Shown: positions 16,811 through 26,093, counted from the first letter of the stretch. The stretch: DNA of 46,908 nt from Lachnospiraceae bacterium (GCA_017619975.1 JAFZRH010000026.1:1-46908), one strand, 5' to 3'. The notes: a model not told the origin generated them from the letters alone. Numbers and translations are program-made.

Positions 16811-17761
16811 ATGCCTGCCCTGCCGATGACGGTCGACGTCTGGTTTGTGAATCTGGGACTGAAGATCAGTGATATGAAACGGAGTTTCTCCGTTTTCGGT
16901 TATGAGATCTATTTCTACGGCTGTGTGATCGCCGTCTCTGTCCTGATAGGGCTTGCGATCGCCTGTCTGGTTGCCAAAAAGACCGGGCAGGATCCCGAAC
17001 GGTATTTTGAGCTGGTGGTCTATGCCATCATTTTCGGGGTGATCGGCGCCCGCCTGTATTACGTCATTTTTGCCTGGGACAACTATAAAAACGATCTGCT
17101 GCAGATCTTCAATCTCCGGGCCGGCGGCCTGGCGATCTACGGGGCTGTGATCGGCGGCGTCGCGACCGCAGTGATCTACAGCCGAAAGAAAAAACTGAAT
17201 CCGCTGCTGGTGCTGGATACGGCCTGCTGCGGCCTGATCGCGGGGCAGTGCACCGGCCGCTGGAGCAATTTCATCAATATGGAAGCCTTCGGCCGCTATA
17301 CGGACGGCCCGCTGGCCATGGCGCTGAATCTGTCCAAGGTCAATTCGTCCATGGTGGCGGAAGAGCATCTGGCGCATCAGTTCACGGAGAACGGCGTGAC
17401 CTATATTCAGGTCCATCCTACGTTCCTGTATGAAAGCCTCTGGAGCCTCGGCGTTCTGCTGATCCTGCTGTGGTTCTCCCTGAAGAAGAAAAAGAAATTC
17501 GACGGACAGATCTTCCTGATGTATCTGGCCGGGTACAGCCTCGGGCGTTTTTGGATCGAGGGACTGCGCACGGATCAGCTGAAGATCGGGCATACGAACA
17601 TCGCGGTGTCCCAGCTGCTGGCGGCCGTGCTGGTGGCCGTCAGTCTGTGCCTTATGATCGTGATGTTCCGCCGGCAGAAGCTGAAGGCGGCCGCCGTACC
17701 TGCGGAAGAGGCGGTTCCTGCCGCCACACAGGGCGAAAAAACGGAGGAAAAAGACGAATAA
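16811..17761 (+). CDS. lgt: Prolipoprotein diacylglyceryl transferase
   Basis: A 316-residue membrane enzyme that transfers diacylglycerol from phosphatidylglycerol to the lipobox Cys of prolipoproteins. Seen: YFYGCVIAVSVLIG in the first helix, GVIGARLYYVIF, the GGLAIYGAVIGG loop, the signature segment GRWSNFINMEAFG (usually GRxGNFxN, so Ser stands for Gly here), HPTFLYES and GRFWIEGLRTDQ. A roughly 35-residue Ala/Glu-rich cytosolic tail follows the last helix. RBS AAAGGAGGAGCCCC precedes the ATG, 24 bp behind the glycosyltransferase. A terminator follows. Confidence 0.95.
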   Translation: MPALPMTVDVWFVNLGLKISDMKRSFSVFGYEIYFYGCVIAVSVLIGLAIACLVAKKTGQDPERYFELVVYAIIFGVIGARLYYVIFAWDNYKNDLLQIFNLRAGGLAIYGAVIGGVATAVIYSRKKKLNPLLVLDTACCGLIAGQCTGRWSNFINMEAFGRYTDGPLAMALNLSKVNSSMVAEEHLAHQFTENGVTYIQVHPTFLYESLWSLGVLLILLWFSLKKKKKFDGQIFLMYLAGYSLGRFWIEGLRTDQLKIGHTNIAVSQLLAAVLVAVSLCLMIVMFRRQKLKAAAVPAEEAVPAATQGEKTEEKDE

Positions 17762-17820
17762 AAGGAGCCTGTCCGCCACTTTGCCCCACCGGAAAAGACG
17801 GAGCAAACAAGGGTTCGGAA

Positions 17821-17854
17821 AAGACCGGAAATCTGACGGTTTCCGGTCTTTTTT
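17821..17854 (+). terminator. Rho-independent terminator behind lgt
   Basis: AAGACCGGAAA (17821-17831) pairs with TTTCCGGTCTT (17840-17850) around an 8-nt loop, with six T residues at the end. Confidence 0.9.
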
Positions 17855-17901
17855 GTTGCGGAAAACAGAAAAAATTTTTTCAAAAAAGTCTCGAAAACCT
17901 C

Positions 17902-17930
17902 TTGATTTTCCGTCACGTTTCCCGTAGAAT
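17902..17930 (+). promoter_or_regulatory. Sigma-A-like promoter of the dcw cluster
   Basis: TTGATT (17902-17907), 17-nt spacer, TAGAAT (17925-17930), directly upstream of the MraZ-box repeats and about 110 bp ahead of mraZ. Confidence 0.75.
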
Positions 17931-17950
17931 ATGACGCAGAAGGGTGAGAA

Positions 17951-17974
17951 GTGGCAGAAAGTGGTGCGAAGTGG
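17951..17974 (+). promoter_or_regulatory. Putative MraZ-binding repeats
   Basis: Three AAGTGG repeats with exact 10-bp spacing; the GTGG cores start at 17951, 17961 and 17971. This matches the known MraZ operator style (GTGG/TGGG repeats one helical turn apart) and lies just downstream of the promoter, suggesting autoregulation of the cluster by MraZ. Confidence 0.75.
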
Positions 17975-18042
17975 CTCAGAACCGACTTTCAGCCCCTGAT
18001 TTTTTCCCCTCATTTACCGGAGAAGAAAGGAGGAGACAGACC

Positions 18043-18468
18043 ATGCTGATGGGTGAGTTCAATCATACGCTGGATGCCAAGGGCAGGATCATTATTCCGT
18101 CACGGCTCCGCGAACAGCTGGGCGAGATCTTCGTGGTCAGCAAAGGCCTGGACGGCTGCCTCTTCGCTTTCCCTTCCGGAGAATGGGAAAAACTGGTTAA
18201 CAAGATCCAGGCCCTGCCCCTGACCGATAAAAACGCCCGGAAGTTCTCCCGATACCTGTTAGCCGGCGCGTCGGAAACGGAGCTTGACAAACAGGGCAGG
18301 GCCTTACTTCCCCAGACGCTGCGGGAGGCCGCGAAGCTCGAAAAAGACGTGGTCCTCTGCGGCGTAGGAAACCGCCTGGAGATCTGGTCCAAGGAAGCCT
18401 GGACCGCGGAATCACACTACGAGGATATTGACGAACTGGCCGAAATGATGGCGGATCTGGGAATATAG
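18043..18468 (+). CDS. mraZ: Transcriptional regulator MraZ
   Basis: A 141-residue double AbrB-like protein that binds its own promoter region and controls the division cluster. The two tandem halves are visible: GEFNHTLDAKGRIIIPSRLR (about 4-23) and SETELDKQGRALLPQTLRE (about 78-96), each with the DxxGR motif. Start 18043 follows AAAGGAGG with 9-nt spacing. A longer in-frame ORF from 17944 (GTG) is rejected because it would cover the operator repeats. It is the first gene of the dcw cluster, with rsmH 22 bp behind. Confidence 0.96.
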   Translation: MLMGEFNHTLDAKGRIIIPSRLREQLGEIFVVSKGLDGCLFAFPSGEWEKLVNKIQALPLTDKNARKFSRYLLAGASETELDKQGRALLPQTLREAAKLEKDVVLCGVGNRLEIWSKEAWTAESHYEDIDELAEMMADLGI

Positions 18469-18490
18469 CGCAGCGCAAAAAGGAGCCGAG

Positions 18491-19462
18491 ATGGAATTCG
18501 CACACACCCCCGTTCTGTTGACGGAATGTCTGGAAGGACTGAATATCCGGCCGGACGGTGTGTATGCGGACGGGACCGTCGGAGGCGGCGGACATGCCGG
18601 GGAGATCTTCCGGAGACTCTCGGCGGAGGGAACGCTGATCGGCATCGACCGGGACGCGGAAGCTCTGGCGGCGGCAGACAGCCATCTGGCCGGGATCGCC
18701 GCGGAGATGGAAGAAGAGCAGGGAGAACATCCCTCTTACACCTTGATAAAAGCAAATTACGGGGATATGCCGCAGGTGATGTCGGAGCTGAAGATCCGCT
18801 CGGTCAACGGGATCCTGCTGGATCTGGGCATCTCAAGCTATCAGATCGACAATCCCGAACGGGGCTTCTCCTACCTGCACGATGCGCCGCTGGATATGCG
18901 GATGGATGCTTCCGAAGGCGAGACGGCGGCCGATCTGGTGAACCGCTACAGCGAGCAGGAACTGGCCCGGGTCCTTCGGGACTACGGAGAAGAGCGCTTC
19001 GCCAGCTTCATTGCCAGACGCATCGTACTGGCCCGGCAGGATAAGCCGATCCGGACGACCGGCGAGCTGGTGGAAATCATCCGACGGGCGATCCCCATGA
19101 AATATCAGAAAGGCGGCGGGCATCCGGCCAAGCGGACGTTCCAGGCCATCCGGATCGAACTGAATCAGGAGCTGAGCATTCTGGAACAGAGCTTAAGCGG
19201 TCTGATCGATCTGCTCTCGCCGGGCGGAAGGCTGGCAGTGATCAGCTTCCATTCGCTGGAAGACCGGATCATCAAAACAGCTTTCCGGAAAGCCGAAGAT
19301 CCCTGCATCTGCCCGAAGGATTTTCCCCGCTGTGTGTGCGGGGCGGTCAGCAAAGGAAAGGTGATCACCCGAAATCCGATCCTGCCGACCGAAGACGAAG
19401 TGAAAAACAATACACGCTCTGCCAGCGCGAAGCTGAGAGTTTTTGAAAAAGCAGCGGAATGA
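18491..19462 (+). CDS. rsmH: 16S rRNA (cytosine1402-N4)-methyltransferase RsmH
   Basis: A 323-residue SAM-dependent methyltransferase modifying C1402 of 16S rRNA. Seen: HTPVLLTECLEGL at the N-terminus, the SAM motif DGTVGGGGHA (about 27-36), LLDLGISSYQID, RGFSYLHDAPLDMRMD, and near the end AVISFHSLEDRIIK and NPILPTEDEVKNN. RBS AAAAAGGAG before the ATG. It lies between mraZ and ftsL, its usual place. Confidence 0.97.
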   Translation: MEFAHTPVLLTECLEGLNIRPDGVYADGTVGGGGHAGEIFRRLSAEGTLIGIDRDAEALAAADSHLAGIAAEMEEEQGEHPSYTLIKANYGDMPQVMSELKIRSVNGILLDLGISSYQIDNPERGFSYLHDAPLDMRMDASEGETAADLVNRYSEQELARVLRDYGEERFASFIARRIVLARQDKPIRTTGELVEIIRRAIPMKYQKGGGHPAKRTFQAIRIELNQELSILEQSLSGLIDLLSPGGRLAVISFHSLEDRIIKTAFRKAEDPCICPKDFPRCVCGAVSKGKVITRNPILPTEDEVKNNTRSASAKLRVFEKAAE

Positions 19463-19487
19463 CCGGCTGCCGGAAAAGAGGCCCAGT

Positions 19488-19946
19488 ATGGAGAAGAGAA
19501 CACAGATTTATCAGGATGGCAATACACTGCGGACCCGTATCGTTTCCGTGCCGACCCGGGATGAAGAGATCTTATTTATCCCGAAAGCGGAGAGAAAGGT
19601 TCAGGAGCAGCCCCGTCGGCTGAACTGGACCCGCCTGGGTCTGTTTATGGTCATGTCTGCTCTGACACTGGCCTTTGCCGTCATGTGTTTCAGCTTCTTA
19701 AAGCTGAATGCCTCCGTCAACGCTTCCCGCGGCAATATCTATCGCCTGGAACAGCAGCTGGCCCAGCTGAAGGCGGAGAACCAGATGACCCAGAACCGCA
19801 TGAACGCGCAGATCGATCTGGCGGAAGTCTATGAGATCGCAACGGAACAGCTGTGCATGGTGTACCCGGACGCGAATGCTCAGGTCAATTACACGGAGCA
19901 GCTCAGAGAATACGTAAGGCAGTATGAAGACATCCCGGGACAATAA
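19488..19946 (+). CDS. ftsL: Cell division protein FtsL-like
   Basis: A 152-residue single-pass membrane protein: a charged cytosolic N-terminus (1-50), one hydrophobic helix (LGLFMVMSALTLAFAVMCFS, about 53-72) and an extracytoplasmic coiled coil rich in Leu/Gln (about 82-115). Position between rsmH and the class B PBP and the layout identify it as FtsL, which with FtsQ (DivIB) and DivIC activates FtsW/PBP septal synthesis. Sequence alone is weakly conserved. The start at 19488 is preferred over an upstream in-frame ATG (19443) inside rsmH. It overlaps the next gene by 23 bp. Confidence 0.85.
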   Translation: MEKRTQIYQDGNTLRTRIVSVPTRDEEILFIPKAERKVQEQPRRLNWTRLGLFMVMSALTLAFAVMCFSFLKLNASVNASRGNIYRLEQQLAQLKAENQMTQNRMNAQIDLAEVYEIATEQLCMVYPDANAQVNYTEQLREYVRQYEDIPGQ

Positions 19947-21768
19947 TGGCCGCAAAAGGCTGAAACTGAATATTTACATGCGAAGAAAACTGACGATAAC
20001 CTTTGGAGTGGTTTCGGCAGTTTTATTCGCACTTGCGCTATATACCGCTGTCCTGATGCGCAACAACGGCGACGAGTATCAGAAGCTGATCCTCTCGCAG
20101 CAGAGTTATTCCAGCAGTACGATCCCCTTTAAACGGGGCAATATCGTGGATACCAAAGGAACGCTGCTGGCGTACAGCGAAGAGGTGTATAACCTGATCC
20201 TGGATCCTTCCGTGATCCTGTATACGGCGCGCGCGGCGGAGCCCGAACCGAACCGGCAGGCAACGGTGGACGCGCTGGTGGCCTGCTTCGGTTTTGACCG
20301 GACGGACCTGGAAAATACCCTCAGCAATAATCCGGCCGCCATGTATATCCGTTACGCGCAGAAGCTGTCCGCGGAAGACGTCAACCGTTTCACGCTGTAC
20401 CAGAGCAATTACAATACGGCGGAGGACGCCGCCGGAAAAGCGGTTCATAAAGACAAGGTGACCGGCGTCTGGTTTGAGACCGAGTATCAGCGCGCCTATC
20501 CTTATCATGAGAAGGCCTGCACGGTTCTCGGCTTTTCGGGCACGGATTCCTCGGAAGGTCACTGGGGGATCGAAGAGTACTACAACGAATATTTAAGCGG
20601 CATCAACGGAAAAAGCTACAGCTATATCAACCAGGACGGCGAATCGGAAAAAGTCCTTCAGGAAGCGACGGACGGGTATACCGTGGTCAGCACCATCGAC
20701 TGGTTCATTCAGTCGATCGTGGAAGAGAAGATCGGCGCCTACAAGGCGGAAAAAGGGTATAAAAACATCGGCGTGATCGTGATGGATCCTTCTTCTACGG
20801 AGATCCTGGCGATGGCGACGGATAAATGCTTTGATCCTTCCGATCCCACCGATCTGAGTCTGACGTACGGCAAGGAGTCTCTGGAAGGCTTAAGCGAGGA
20901 AGAGCTCGCCGATCTTCAGAATCAGATGTGGCGGAACTTCACGATCAGTGACGTCTTCCCGCCGGGCTCCGTCGCAAAGGAACTGACGGTCGCCATGGCG
21001 CTGGAAGAAGCTGTCGTAACACCGGATACGCTCTTCGTCTGCGACGGCGGCGAGGAATTCGGGGACGGGCTGGTGATCCATTGTCACAACCGTGACGGCC
21101 ACGGCATCCTGAACCTGGAAGAAACGCTGATGAATTCCTGCAACGACGCCATGATGAATATCGCGAGCCGCGTCACGGCCGCGACGATGATCCGCTATCA
21201 GCGCCTTTTCGGTCTCGGATCGCGGACCGGTGTGGATCTTCCGGGCGAAGCCACGGGCATCATTTTTGATGCGAATACCATGTCGGCCGTCGATATGGCG
21301 ACGAGTTCCTTCGGTCAGGGCTTTTCTTCCACCATGATCCAGATGGCGTCTTCGTACTGCTCCCTGATCAACGGCGGCTTCTATTATCAGCCCCGCATCG
21401 TCAGCCGGATCCAGGACGAAAACGGCAATACGGTCAAGAGCTTTGAACCGGAGCTGGTCCGGAAGACCGTCACGGAAGAAACATCCGCGTTCCTGCGGAC
21501 CGCCGCGAAGCATACGGTCGACCAGGGCGTCGGCAATATCGACGGCTACGACATCGGAGGCAAGACCGGTACGGCCAATAAATACCCGATCGAAGAGGAT
21601 CAGTACGTCGTGTCCTTTATGGCTTTTGTGCCGACGGACAACCCGACGCTGCTGGTCTACGCGGTCATCGACGAGCCGGTCCTCAAAGTCAGTAAAGAAG
21701 CGATCGACCTGGAAGTCAGTATCATGAAAGAGATCCTGGAGTACCGGGGCGTTCATAAAGCACAATAA
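19924..21768 (+). CDS. ftsI: Class B penicillin-binding protein (FtsI/PBP2B/SpoVD group)
   Basis: A 614-residue septal transpeptidase that cross-links peptidoglycan with FtsW. One N-terminal membrane helix (about 22-41), the pedestal motif FKRGNIVDTKGTLLAYS, then the transpeptidase domain with SxxK as S349-VAK, SxN as SCN (from S405) and KTG (from K547, in GGKTGTAN). The protein ends shortly after the domain and has no PASTA repeats, unlike SpoVD and PBP2B of many Bacillota. The start overlaps ftsL by 23 bp; an internal ATG at 19978 is possible but less likely. Next gene: mraY, 29 bp on. murE and murF, commonly found here, are absent. Confidence 0.95.
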   Translation: MKTSRDNNGRKRLKLNIYMRRKLTITFGVVSAVLFALALYTAVLMRNNGDEYQKLILSQQSYSSSTIPFKRGNIVDTKGTLLAYSEEVYNLILDPSVILYTARAAEPEPNRQATVDALVACFGFDRTDLENTLSNNPAAMYIRYAQKLSAEDVNRFTLYQSNYNTAEDAAGKAVHKDKVTGVWFETEYQRAYPYHEKACTVLGFSGTDSSEGHWGIEEYYNEYLSGINGKSYSYINQDGESEKVLQEATDGYTVVSTIDWFIQSIVEEKIGAYKAEKGYKNIGVIVMDPSSTEILAMATDKCFDPSDPTDLSLTYGKESLEGLSEEELADLQNQMWRNFTISDVFPPGSVAKELTVAMALEEAVVTPDTLFVCDGGEEFGDGLVIHCHNRDGHGILNLEETLMNSCNDAMMNIASRVTAATMIRYQRLFGLGSRTGVDLPGEATGIIFDANTMSAVDMATSSFGQGFSSTMIQMASSYCSLINGGFYYQPRIVSRIQDENGNTVKSFEPELVRKTVTEETSAFLRTAAKHTVDQGVGNIDGYDIGGKTGTANKYPIEEDQYVVSFMAFVPTDNPTLLVYAVIDEPVLKVSKEAIDLEVSIMKEILEYRGVHKAQ

Positions 21769-21797
21769 AAGCAGAATCAATCGGGGGGATCAGAAAG

Positions 21798-22751
21798 ATG
21801 CAGAACGTATTATGGGCAGGCATTGCTGCTTTTGCTTTGGGACTGGTCTTGACGCCGGTTCTGATTCCGCTGCTGCAGAAACTGAAATTCGGACAGGTGA
21901 TCCGGGAGGACGGACCGCAGGGACACCTGAAAAAAGCCGGAACGCCGACCATGGGCGGTCTGGCTTTTATTGTTTCCATTACGCTGGTCAGTCTTTTCCT
22001 GATCCCGTCTCATCCGGAGATTCTGCCGGTGCTGCTGGTCATGCTCGGCTGCGGAGCCGTCGGCTTCACGGATGATTTTCTGGAGATCATCAAGAAAAAG
22101 AACGAAGGCTTAAAGCCGCTGCAGAAGCTGTCCCTGCAGATCGCGGTCGCGGTCCTGTTTTTCGCGTACCGCATGATCTTTGTGAGCGAGCCGACCCGCA
22201 TCTTCCTGCCGATCAGCGGGAGAGAGTGGACCATGCCCTGGTGGCTGTATTTGCCGCTCTTTTTCCTGATGTTTCTGGGTACGGACAACGGCGTGAACTT
22301 AAACGACGGTCTGGACGGCCTCTGCGCCAGCGTGACCGGTGTGGAAGTGCTGTTCCTGGCGCTTTTATCGATCAAATACGGAGCCGGTCTGGAGCCGATC
22401 TGCACAGCTGCCGGCGGCGCGCTGCTGGCCTACCTGCTTTTCAATACCTATCCGGCGAAGCTCTTCATGGGCGATACCGGCTCGCTGGCCCTGGGCGGCT
22501 TTCTGGCGGCAGCGTTCATTACCCTGCGGCAGCCGCTCCTGATCCTGATCGCCGGCTTCGTCTATTTCGCGGAGAGCGTCTCCGTGATCATTCAGCGCTA
22601 TTATTTCAAGGCGACGCATGGGAAGCGCTTCTTCCGCATGACGCCGATCCATCATCATTTCGAGCTGGGCGGCTGGTCCGAGCCCCGGGTCGTGATCGTA
22701 TTTACGACGGTTACCTTCTGGTGCTGCGTGCTGGCCTATTTCCTGGCGTAA
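21798..22751 (+). CDS. mraY: Phospho-N-acetylmuramoyl-pentapeptide transferase
   Basis: A 317-residue polytopic enzyme making lipid I from UDP-MurNAc-pentapeptide and undecaprenyl phosphate. Seen: KKAGTPTMGG, the DDFLEIIKKKNEGL loop with the Asp pair, the NLNDGLDGLC segment, FMGDTGSLALGG and MTPIHHHFELGG, all hallmarks of MraY. About ten membrane helices. RBS GGGGGGATCAGAAAG. It lies directly before murD. Confidence 0.97.
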   Translation: MQNVLWAGIAAFALGLVLTPVLIPLLQKLKFGQVIREDGPQGHLKKAGTPTMGGLAFIVSITLVSLFLIPSHPEILPVLLVMLGCGAVGFTDDFLEIIKKKNEGLKPLQKLSLQIAVAVLFFAYRMIFVSEPTRIFLPISGREWTMPWWLYLPLFFLMFLGTDNGVNLNDGLDGLCASVTGVEVLFLALLSIKYGAGLEPICTAAGGALLAYLLFNTYPAKLFMGDTGSLALGGFLAAAFITLRQPLLILIAGFVYFAESVSVIIQRYYFKATHGKRFFRMTPIHHHFELGGWSEPRVVIVFTTVTFWCCVLAYFLA

Positions 22752-22762
22752 GGGGGAAAACC

Positions 22763-24124
22763 ATGGACTGGAGAAAAGATCAGCCTGTCTTGGTGGCAGG
22801 CGCGGGCATCAGCGGCACGAACGCGCTGGGACTGATCCTGGGACAGGGCTATACGCCGATCCTGTACGACAGCAACCCGAACGTGAATCTGAATAAAGTG
22901 TACGACAAGCTGGGCCGCCGCGATTTTGAGGTCGTGCTCGGCGAGCTGCCGGAGGAGGTTGTCCGCCGGGTGCGCTTCTGCGTCATGAGTCCCGGCATCT
23001 GGCTGGACCGGCCTTTTGTGAAACAGCTCAAGGCAGCCGGTGTGCCGCTCTTAAGCGAGATCTCGCTGGCCTACCATTTTTCGCACGGAACGGTCGGCGT
23101 AGTGACCGGAACGAACGGCAAGACCACGACGACGACGCTGATCGGCCACATCATGGAGGCCGTGAACCCCGAGACTTATACCGTCGGCAACATCGGACGG
23201 CCGTATTCGGAATACGTCCTGAAGACGACGGACAAAACGCTGACCGTCATCGAAATGTCCAGCTTCCAGCTGGAGACGACGGACGATATCATACCGGATT
23301 TCCTGGTCGTGACCAATATCCGGGCCGATCATCTGGACCGTCACGGCAGCATGGAAAACTATGTGGCTTTAAAGAAGAAGCTCTGTCTCCGTATGACTCC
23401 GGCGCAGTTCGTGGTCTTCAACGGAGACGATCCCTGGCTGGCGGATATCCCTTCCCTCACGAAAGCGCGGACGTACCGCTTCAGCTCGCATCAGGAACTG
23501 GAGGAAGGCTGTTTTCTGCGCGGCCGCATGATCATCCTCAGGATGGACGGTCAGGAGTGGGAGATCTGTCCGACGGATCAGATCCAGCTGCTTGGCATGC
23601 ACAATTACGAAAACGTAATGACCGGCGTGGTGACGGCTTACGCGCTCGGCGCCCCGGTTGACACCATACGCCGTCAGGTGTTAAGCTTTACGGCGGTACC
23701 CCACCGGATGGAATTCACCTGTACAAAACGCGGCGTGAAGTATTACAATGACTCCAAAGCCACCAACCCGGATTCCGTGGTCAAAGCCATGGAAGTCGTG
23801 ACGCCGCCCGTGGTGCTGATCGCCGGCGGATTCGACCGGCATGCGGATTATACGGAGATGGTGGAAAGCTTTAAAGGCAAGGTCCGTTCGGTCGTGGTTT
23901 TAGGGACGACGGCGCAGGATATCGACGACTGCATTCAGCGGGTTTATCCCCTGCCGGTCACGCATGTGAACACGATGGCGGAAGCCGTCCGGGCTGCTTC
24001 GGATCAGGCGCTCCCCGGCGATACGGTCCTGCTTTCTCCTGCCTGCGCCAGCTGGGATATGTATCCGAATTTTGAGATCAGAGGCGAGGAATTCAAACGT
24101 CTCGCGAGGGAAGAAAAAGAGTGA
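22763..24124 (+). CDS. murD: UDP-N-acetylmuramoylalanine-D-glutamate ligase
   Basis: A 453-residue cytosolic Mur ligase adding D-Glu to UDP-MurNAc-L-Ala. Seen: an N-terminal Rossmann-like UDP-binding part (VLVAGAGISG), the ATP loop VVTGTNGKTTTTT (Lys at 120), NIRADHLDRHGSMENY and the C-terminal YYNDSKATNPDSVVKAM. Length is normal. The start at 22763 follows AAGGGGGAAAACC; longer in-frame extensions lie within mraY. Its stop overlaps the GTG start of ftsW (GTGA). Confidence 0.97.
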   Translation: MDWRKDQPVLVAGAGISGTNALGLILGQGYTPILYDSNPNVNLNKVYDKLGRRDFEVVLGELPEEVVRRVRFCVMSPGIWLDRPFVKQLKAAGVPLLSEISLAYHFSHGTVGVVTGTNGKTTTTTLIGHIMEAVNPETYTVGNIGRPYSEYVLKTTDKTLTVIEMSSFQLETTDDIIPDFLVVTNIRADHLDRHGSMENYVALKKKLCLRMTPAQFVVFNGDDPWLADIPSLTKARTYRFSSHQELEEGCFLRGRMIILRMDGQEWEICPTDQIQLLGMHNYENVMTGVVTAYALGAPVDTIRRQVLSFTAVPHRMEFTCTKRGVKYYNDSKATNPDSVVKAMEVVTPPVVLIAGGFDRHADYTEMVESFKGKVRSVVVLGTTAQDIDDCIQRVYPLPVTHVNTMAEAVRAASDQALPGDTVLLSPACASWDMYPNFEIRGEEFKRLAREEKE

Positions 24125-25317
24125 AGGTCAAACGTCTGAATCTGCAGGATCAGCAAGAAAAGCATTCCTATGACATCAGCCTGCTGTTTGTCACGGTCTT
24201 TCTGTGCGTTTTCGGTCTGATCATGGTCTACAGCGCCAGCTACTATACCGCGGAGATGAAAGGTCTGGGCAGCAGTTATTATTTCCGCCGCCAGCTGATC
24301 AGCGATCTGGTGGGACTGGCCGGGCTTCTGCTGCTGTCCTGGCTTCCTTACCGTCTGTATAAATGGGCGGTGCTGCCGGCTTATGCGGTCGCGATCGTTC
24401 TGATGATTCTGACCAACTATACGCGGCTGGGGCATACGGCCGGCGGCCGCACCCGCTGGATCAACCTTTTCGGCATTACCTTCCAGAGCGCGGAGGTGGT
24501 CAAGATCGCCGTGATCCTGGTGGCGGCTTTTCTGATCTTTACCTATGCGCGGGAGTACCGCGGCTGGAAGCTTTGGCTGACGCTGCTGATCCTGACGGCC
24601 GTTCCCGCCGCGCTGGTTTTCAGCAATGACTTAAGCTCCGCTTTTATTATTCTGGCGATCCCGCTGATCATGATCTTCCTGGTCAATGACAACCGGAAAC
24701 TGACGGTATTTCTGATCTTTCTGCTGATCCTGGCCGCCGTGGCGATCCTGCTTCTCAAATTTATGAGTCTGGACCGTCTGATGAAGATCGGTGACTGGCT
24801 GGTGGAGCATACGCCGCTGCATGAATATCAGGTCCGCAGACTGTACGTCTGGAACGATCCCACCTATGACGCACGGGGCGACGGCTATCAGGTCCTGCAG
24901 GGGCTGTACGCGATCGGCTCCGGCGGCATTTTCGGAAAAGGCCTGGGAGCCGGAACGCAGAAGCTCGGCTTCGTCCCGGAGGCCTCCAACGATATGATCT
25001 TTACGATCATCTGCGAGGAACTGGGACTGTTCGGCGCCTTCGCCCTGATCCTGCTGTACATTTTTATGCTGTCCCGGATGGTGCAGATCGCCAACCGCGC
25101 GGATGACATCTTCGGCTCTCTGATCGTGGTCGGGATCATCACGCAGATCGCGGTGCAGGCGGTCCTGCATATCGGCGTTGTGACGAACGTGTTCCCGAAT
25201 ACCGGGATCTCCCTGCCGTTCATCAGCTACGGCGGAACCTCCTCGGCCTTCCTCCTGGCAGAAGTCGGCATGGTGATCAGTGTGGGCCGCGGGAATACGC
25301 TGAGGAAAAAGAAGTGA
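24121..25317 (+). CDS. ftsW: Septal peptidoglycan polymerase FtsW (SEDS family)
   Basis: A 398-residue, ten-helix SEDS glycosyltransferase that polymerises lipid II at the septum. Seen: FGLIMVYSASYY in the first helix, GGRTRWINLFGITFQSAEVVK, the long extracytoplasmic loop with WNDPTYDARGDGYQVLQGLYAIGSGGIFGKG, and the closing NTGISLPFISYGGTSS. RodA or SpoVE are alternatives by sequence, but the dcw position favours FtsW. The start codon is GTG, overlapping the murD stop. No murG follows, unlike in many clusters. Confidence 0.93.
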   Translation: MKVKRLNLQDQQEKHSYDISLLFVTVFLCVFGLIMVYSASYYTAEMKGLGSSYYFRRQLISDLVGLAGLLLLSWLPYRLYKWAVLPAYAVAIVLMILTNYTRLGHTAGGRTRWINLFGITFQSAEVVKIAVILVAAFLIFTYAREYRGWKLWLTLLILTAVPAALVFSNDLSSAFIILAIPLIMIFLVNDNRKLTVFLIFLLILAAVAILLLKFMSLDRLMKIGDWLVEHTPLHEYQVRRLYVWNDPTYDARGDGYQVLQGLYAIGSGGIFGKGLGAGTQKLGFVPEASNDMIFTIICEELGLFGAFALILLYIFMLSRMVQIANRADDIFGSLIVVGIITQIAVQAVLHIGVVTNVFPNTGISLPFISYGGTSSAFLLAEVGMVISVGRGNTLRKKK

Positions 25318-26045
25318 AGAAGTGGATTCTGCCGATTCTTCTGGTCCTGATGATCGCGGCGGCTGCCGTTCTTTTGCTGCTGCCGGCCAACGGCGTCAGC
25401 TACGACGGGACCAGCGTTTATACCGATGAGGAGCTGAACCAGCTGATCTTCGGCACGGATTCCCCGCGGTACTATTATGCACGGATCAGGGAAATCTTCC
25501 GCAAACACCGGGAGATCCCTTTTTTGGCGCGTTATGACGTCGTTTTTGAAGAAGGGCGGAATATCCGGGTCCATCTGTATGAGAAAAGTCTGGCGGGGTA
25601 CCTGCGCTTCCAGAACTATTATTTATATTTTGACTGGGACGGCGTGCTGGTCGAGATCGGAACGCAGCGCGTCGAAGGCATGTATGAGGTCAAAGGCCTG
25701 TCGGTGGAACATGCCGTCAAGGGCGAGGTCCTGCCGTTAAAAGACAGCGGCGTGCTTCATACCATGCTGACGCTGACACAGTTCCTGAACCGGGAGACGA
25801 TCTATCATTCGGGCCGCGAGATCCTTCTGGGCAGCCTCTGCAGCGGGATTTGCTTTAAAAGCGACGGCGTGGAGCTCGAAATGGGAGGTATCACGGTTTT
25901 TCTGGGGGATACGGACAACGTGGAAGGGAAACTCTATGCGATGGAAGATATCCTGCCGGAGCTGGCAGGAAAGCAGGGGACGCTGTATTTGGACAGCTAC
26001 CGTTCCGGCGCGGTCGACCCCCGGTATATCTTCAAAGAAAATTGA
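25314..26045 (+). CDS. ftsQ: Cell division protein FtsQ/DivIB
   Basis: A 243-residue bitopic membrane protein with a very short cytosolic tail (MKK), one helix (about 4-24) and an extracytoplasmic part beginning with a POTRA-like segment (VYTDEELNQLIF), then the conserved YYLYFDWDGVLVEIG patch and the C-terminal GTLYLDSYRSG. It bridges FtsL/DivIC and the septal synthase. The start codon is GTG, overlapping the ftsW stop (GTGA). The family is weakly conserved, but the context is strong. Confidence 0.87.
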   Translation: MKKWILPILLVLMIAAAAVLLLLPANGVSYDGTSVYTDEELNQLIFGTDSPRYYYARIREIFRKHREIPFLARYDVVFEEGRNIRVHLYEKSLAGYLRFQNYYLYFDWDGVLVEIGTQRVEGMYEVKGLSVEHAVKGEVLPLKDSGVLHTMLTLTQFLNRETIYHSGREILLGSLCSGICFKSDGVELEMGGITVFLGDTDNVEGKLYAMEDILPELAGKQGTLYLDSYRSGAVDPRYIFKEN

Positions 26046-26064
26046 AATAATTTCAAAAGAGTAC

Positions 26065-26093
26065 TTGCGATTTTGCCGAAAATTTCATATACT
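26065..26093 (+). promoter_or_regulatory. Sigma-A-like promoter ahead of ftsZ
   Basis: TTGCGA (26065-26070), exactly 17 nt, TATACT (26088-26093), in the 139-bp AT-rich gap between ftsQ and ftsZ. It suggests ftsZ has its own supply of transcript besides read-through from the cluster. Confidence 0.7.

Noticed and set aside
16262-18013. 583-residue open frame on the minus strand
   Set aside because: Crosses the glycosyltransferase, lgt, a terminator and the dcw promoter region; no recognisable domain.
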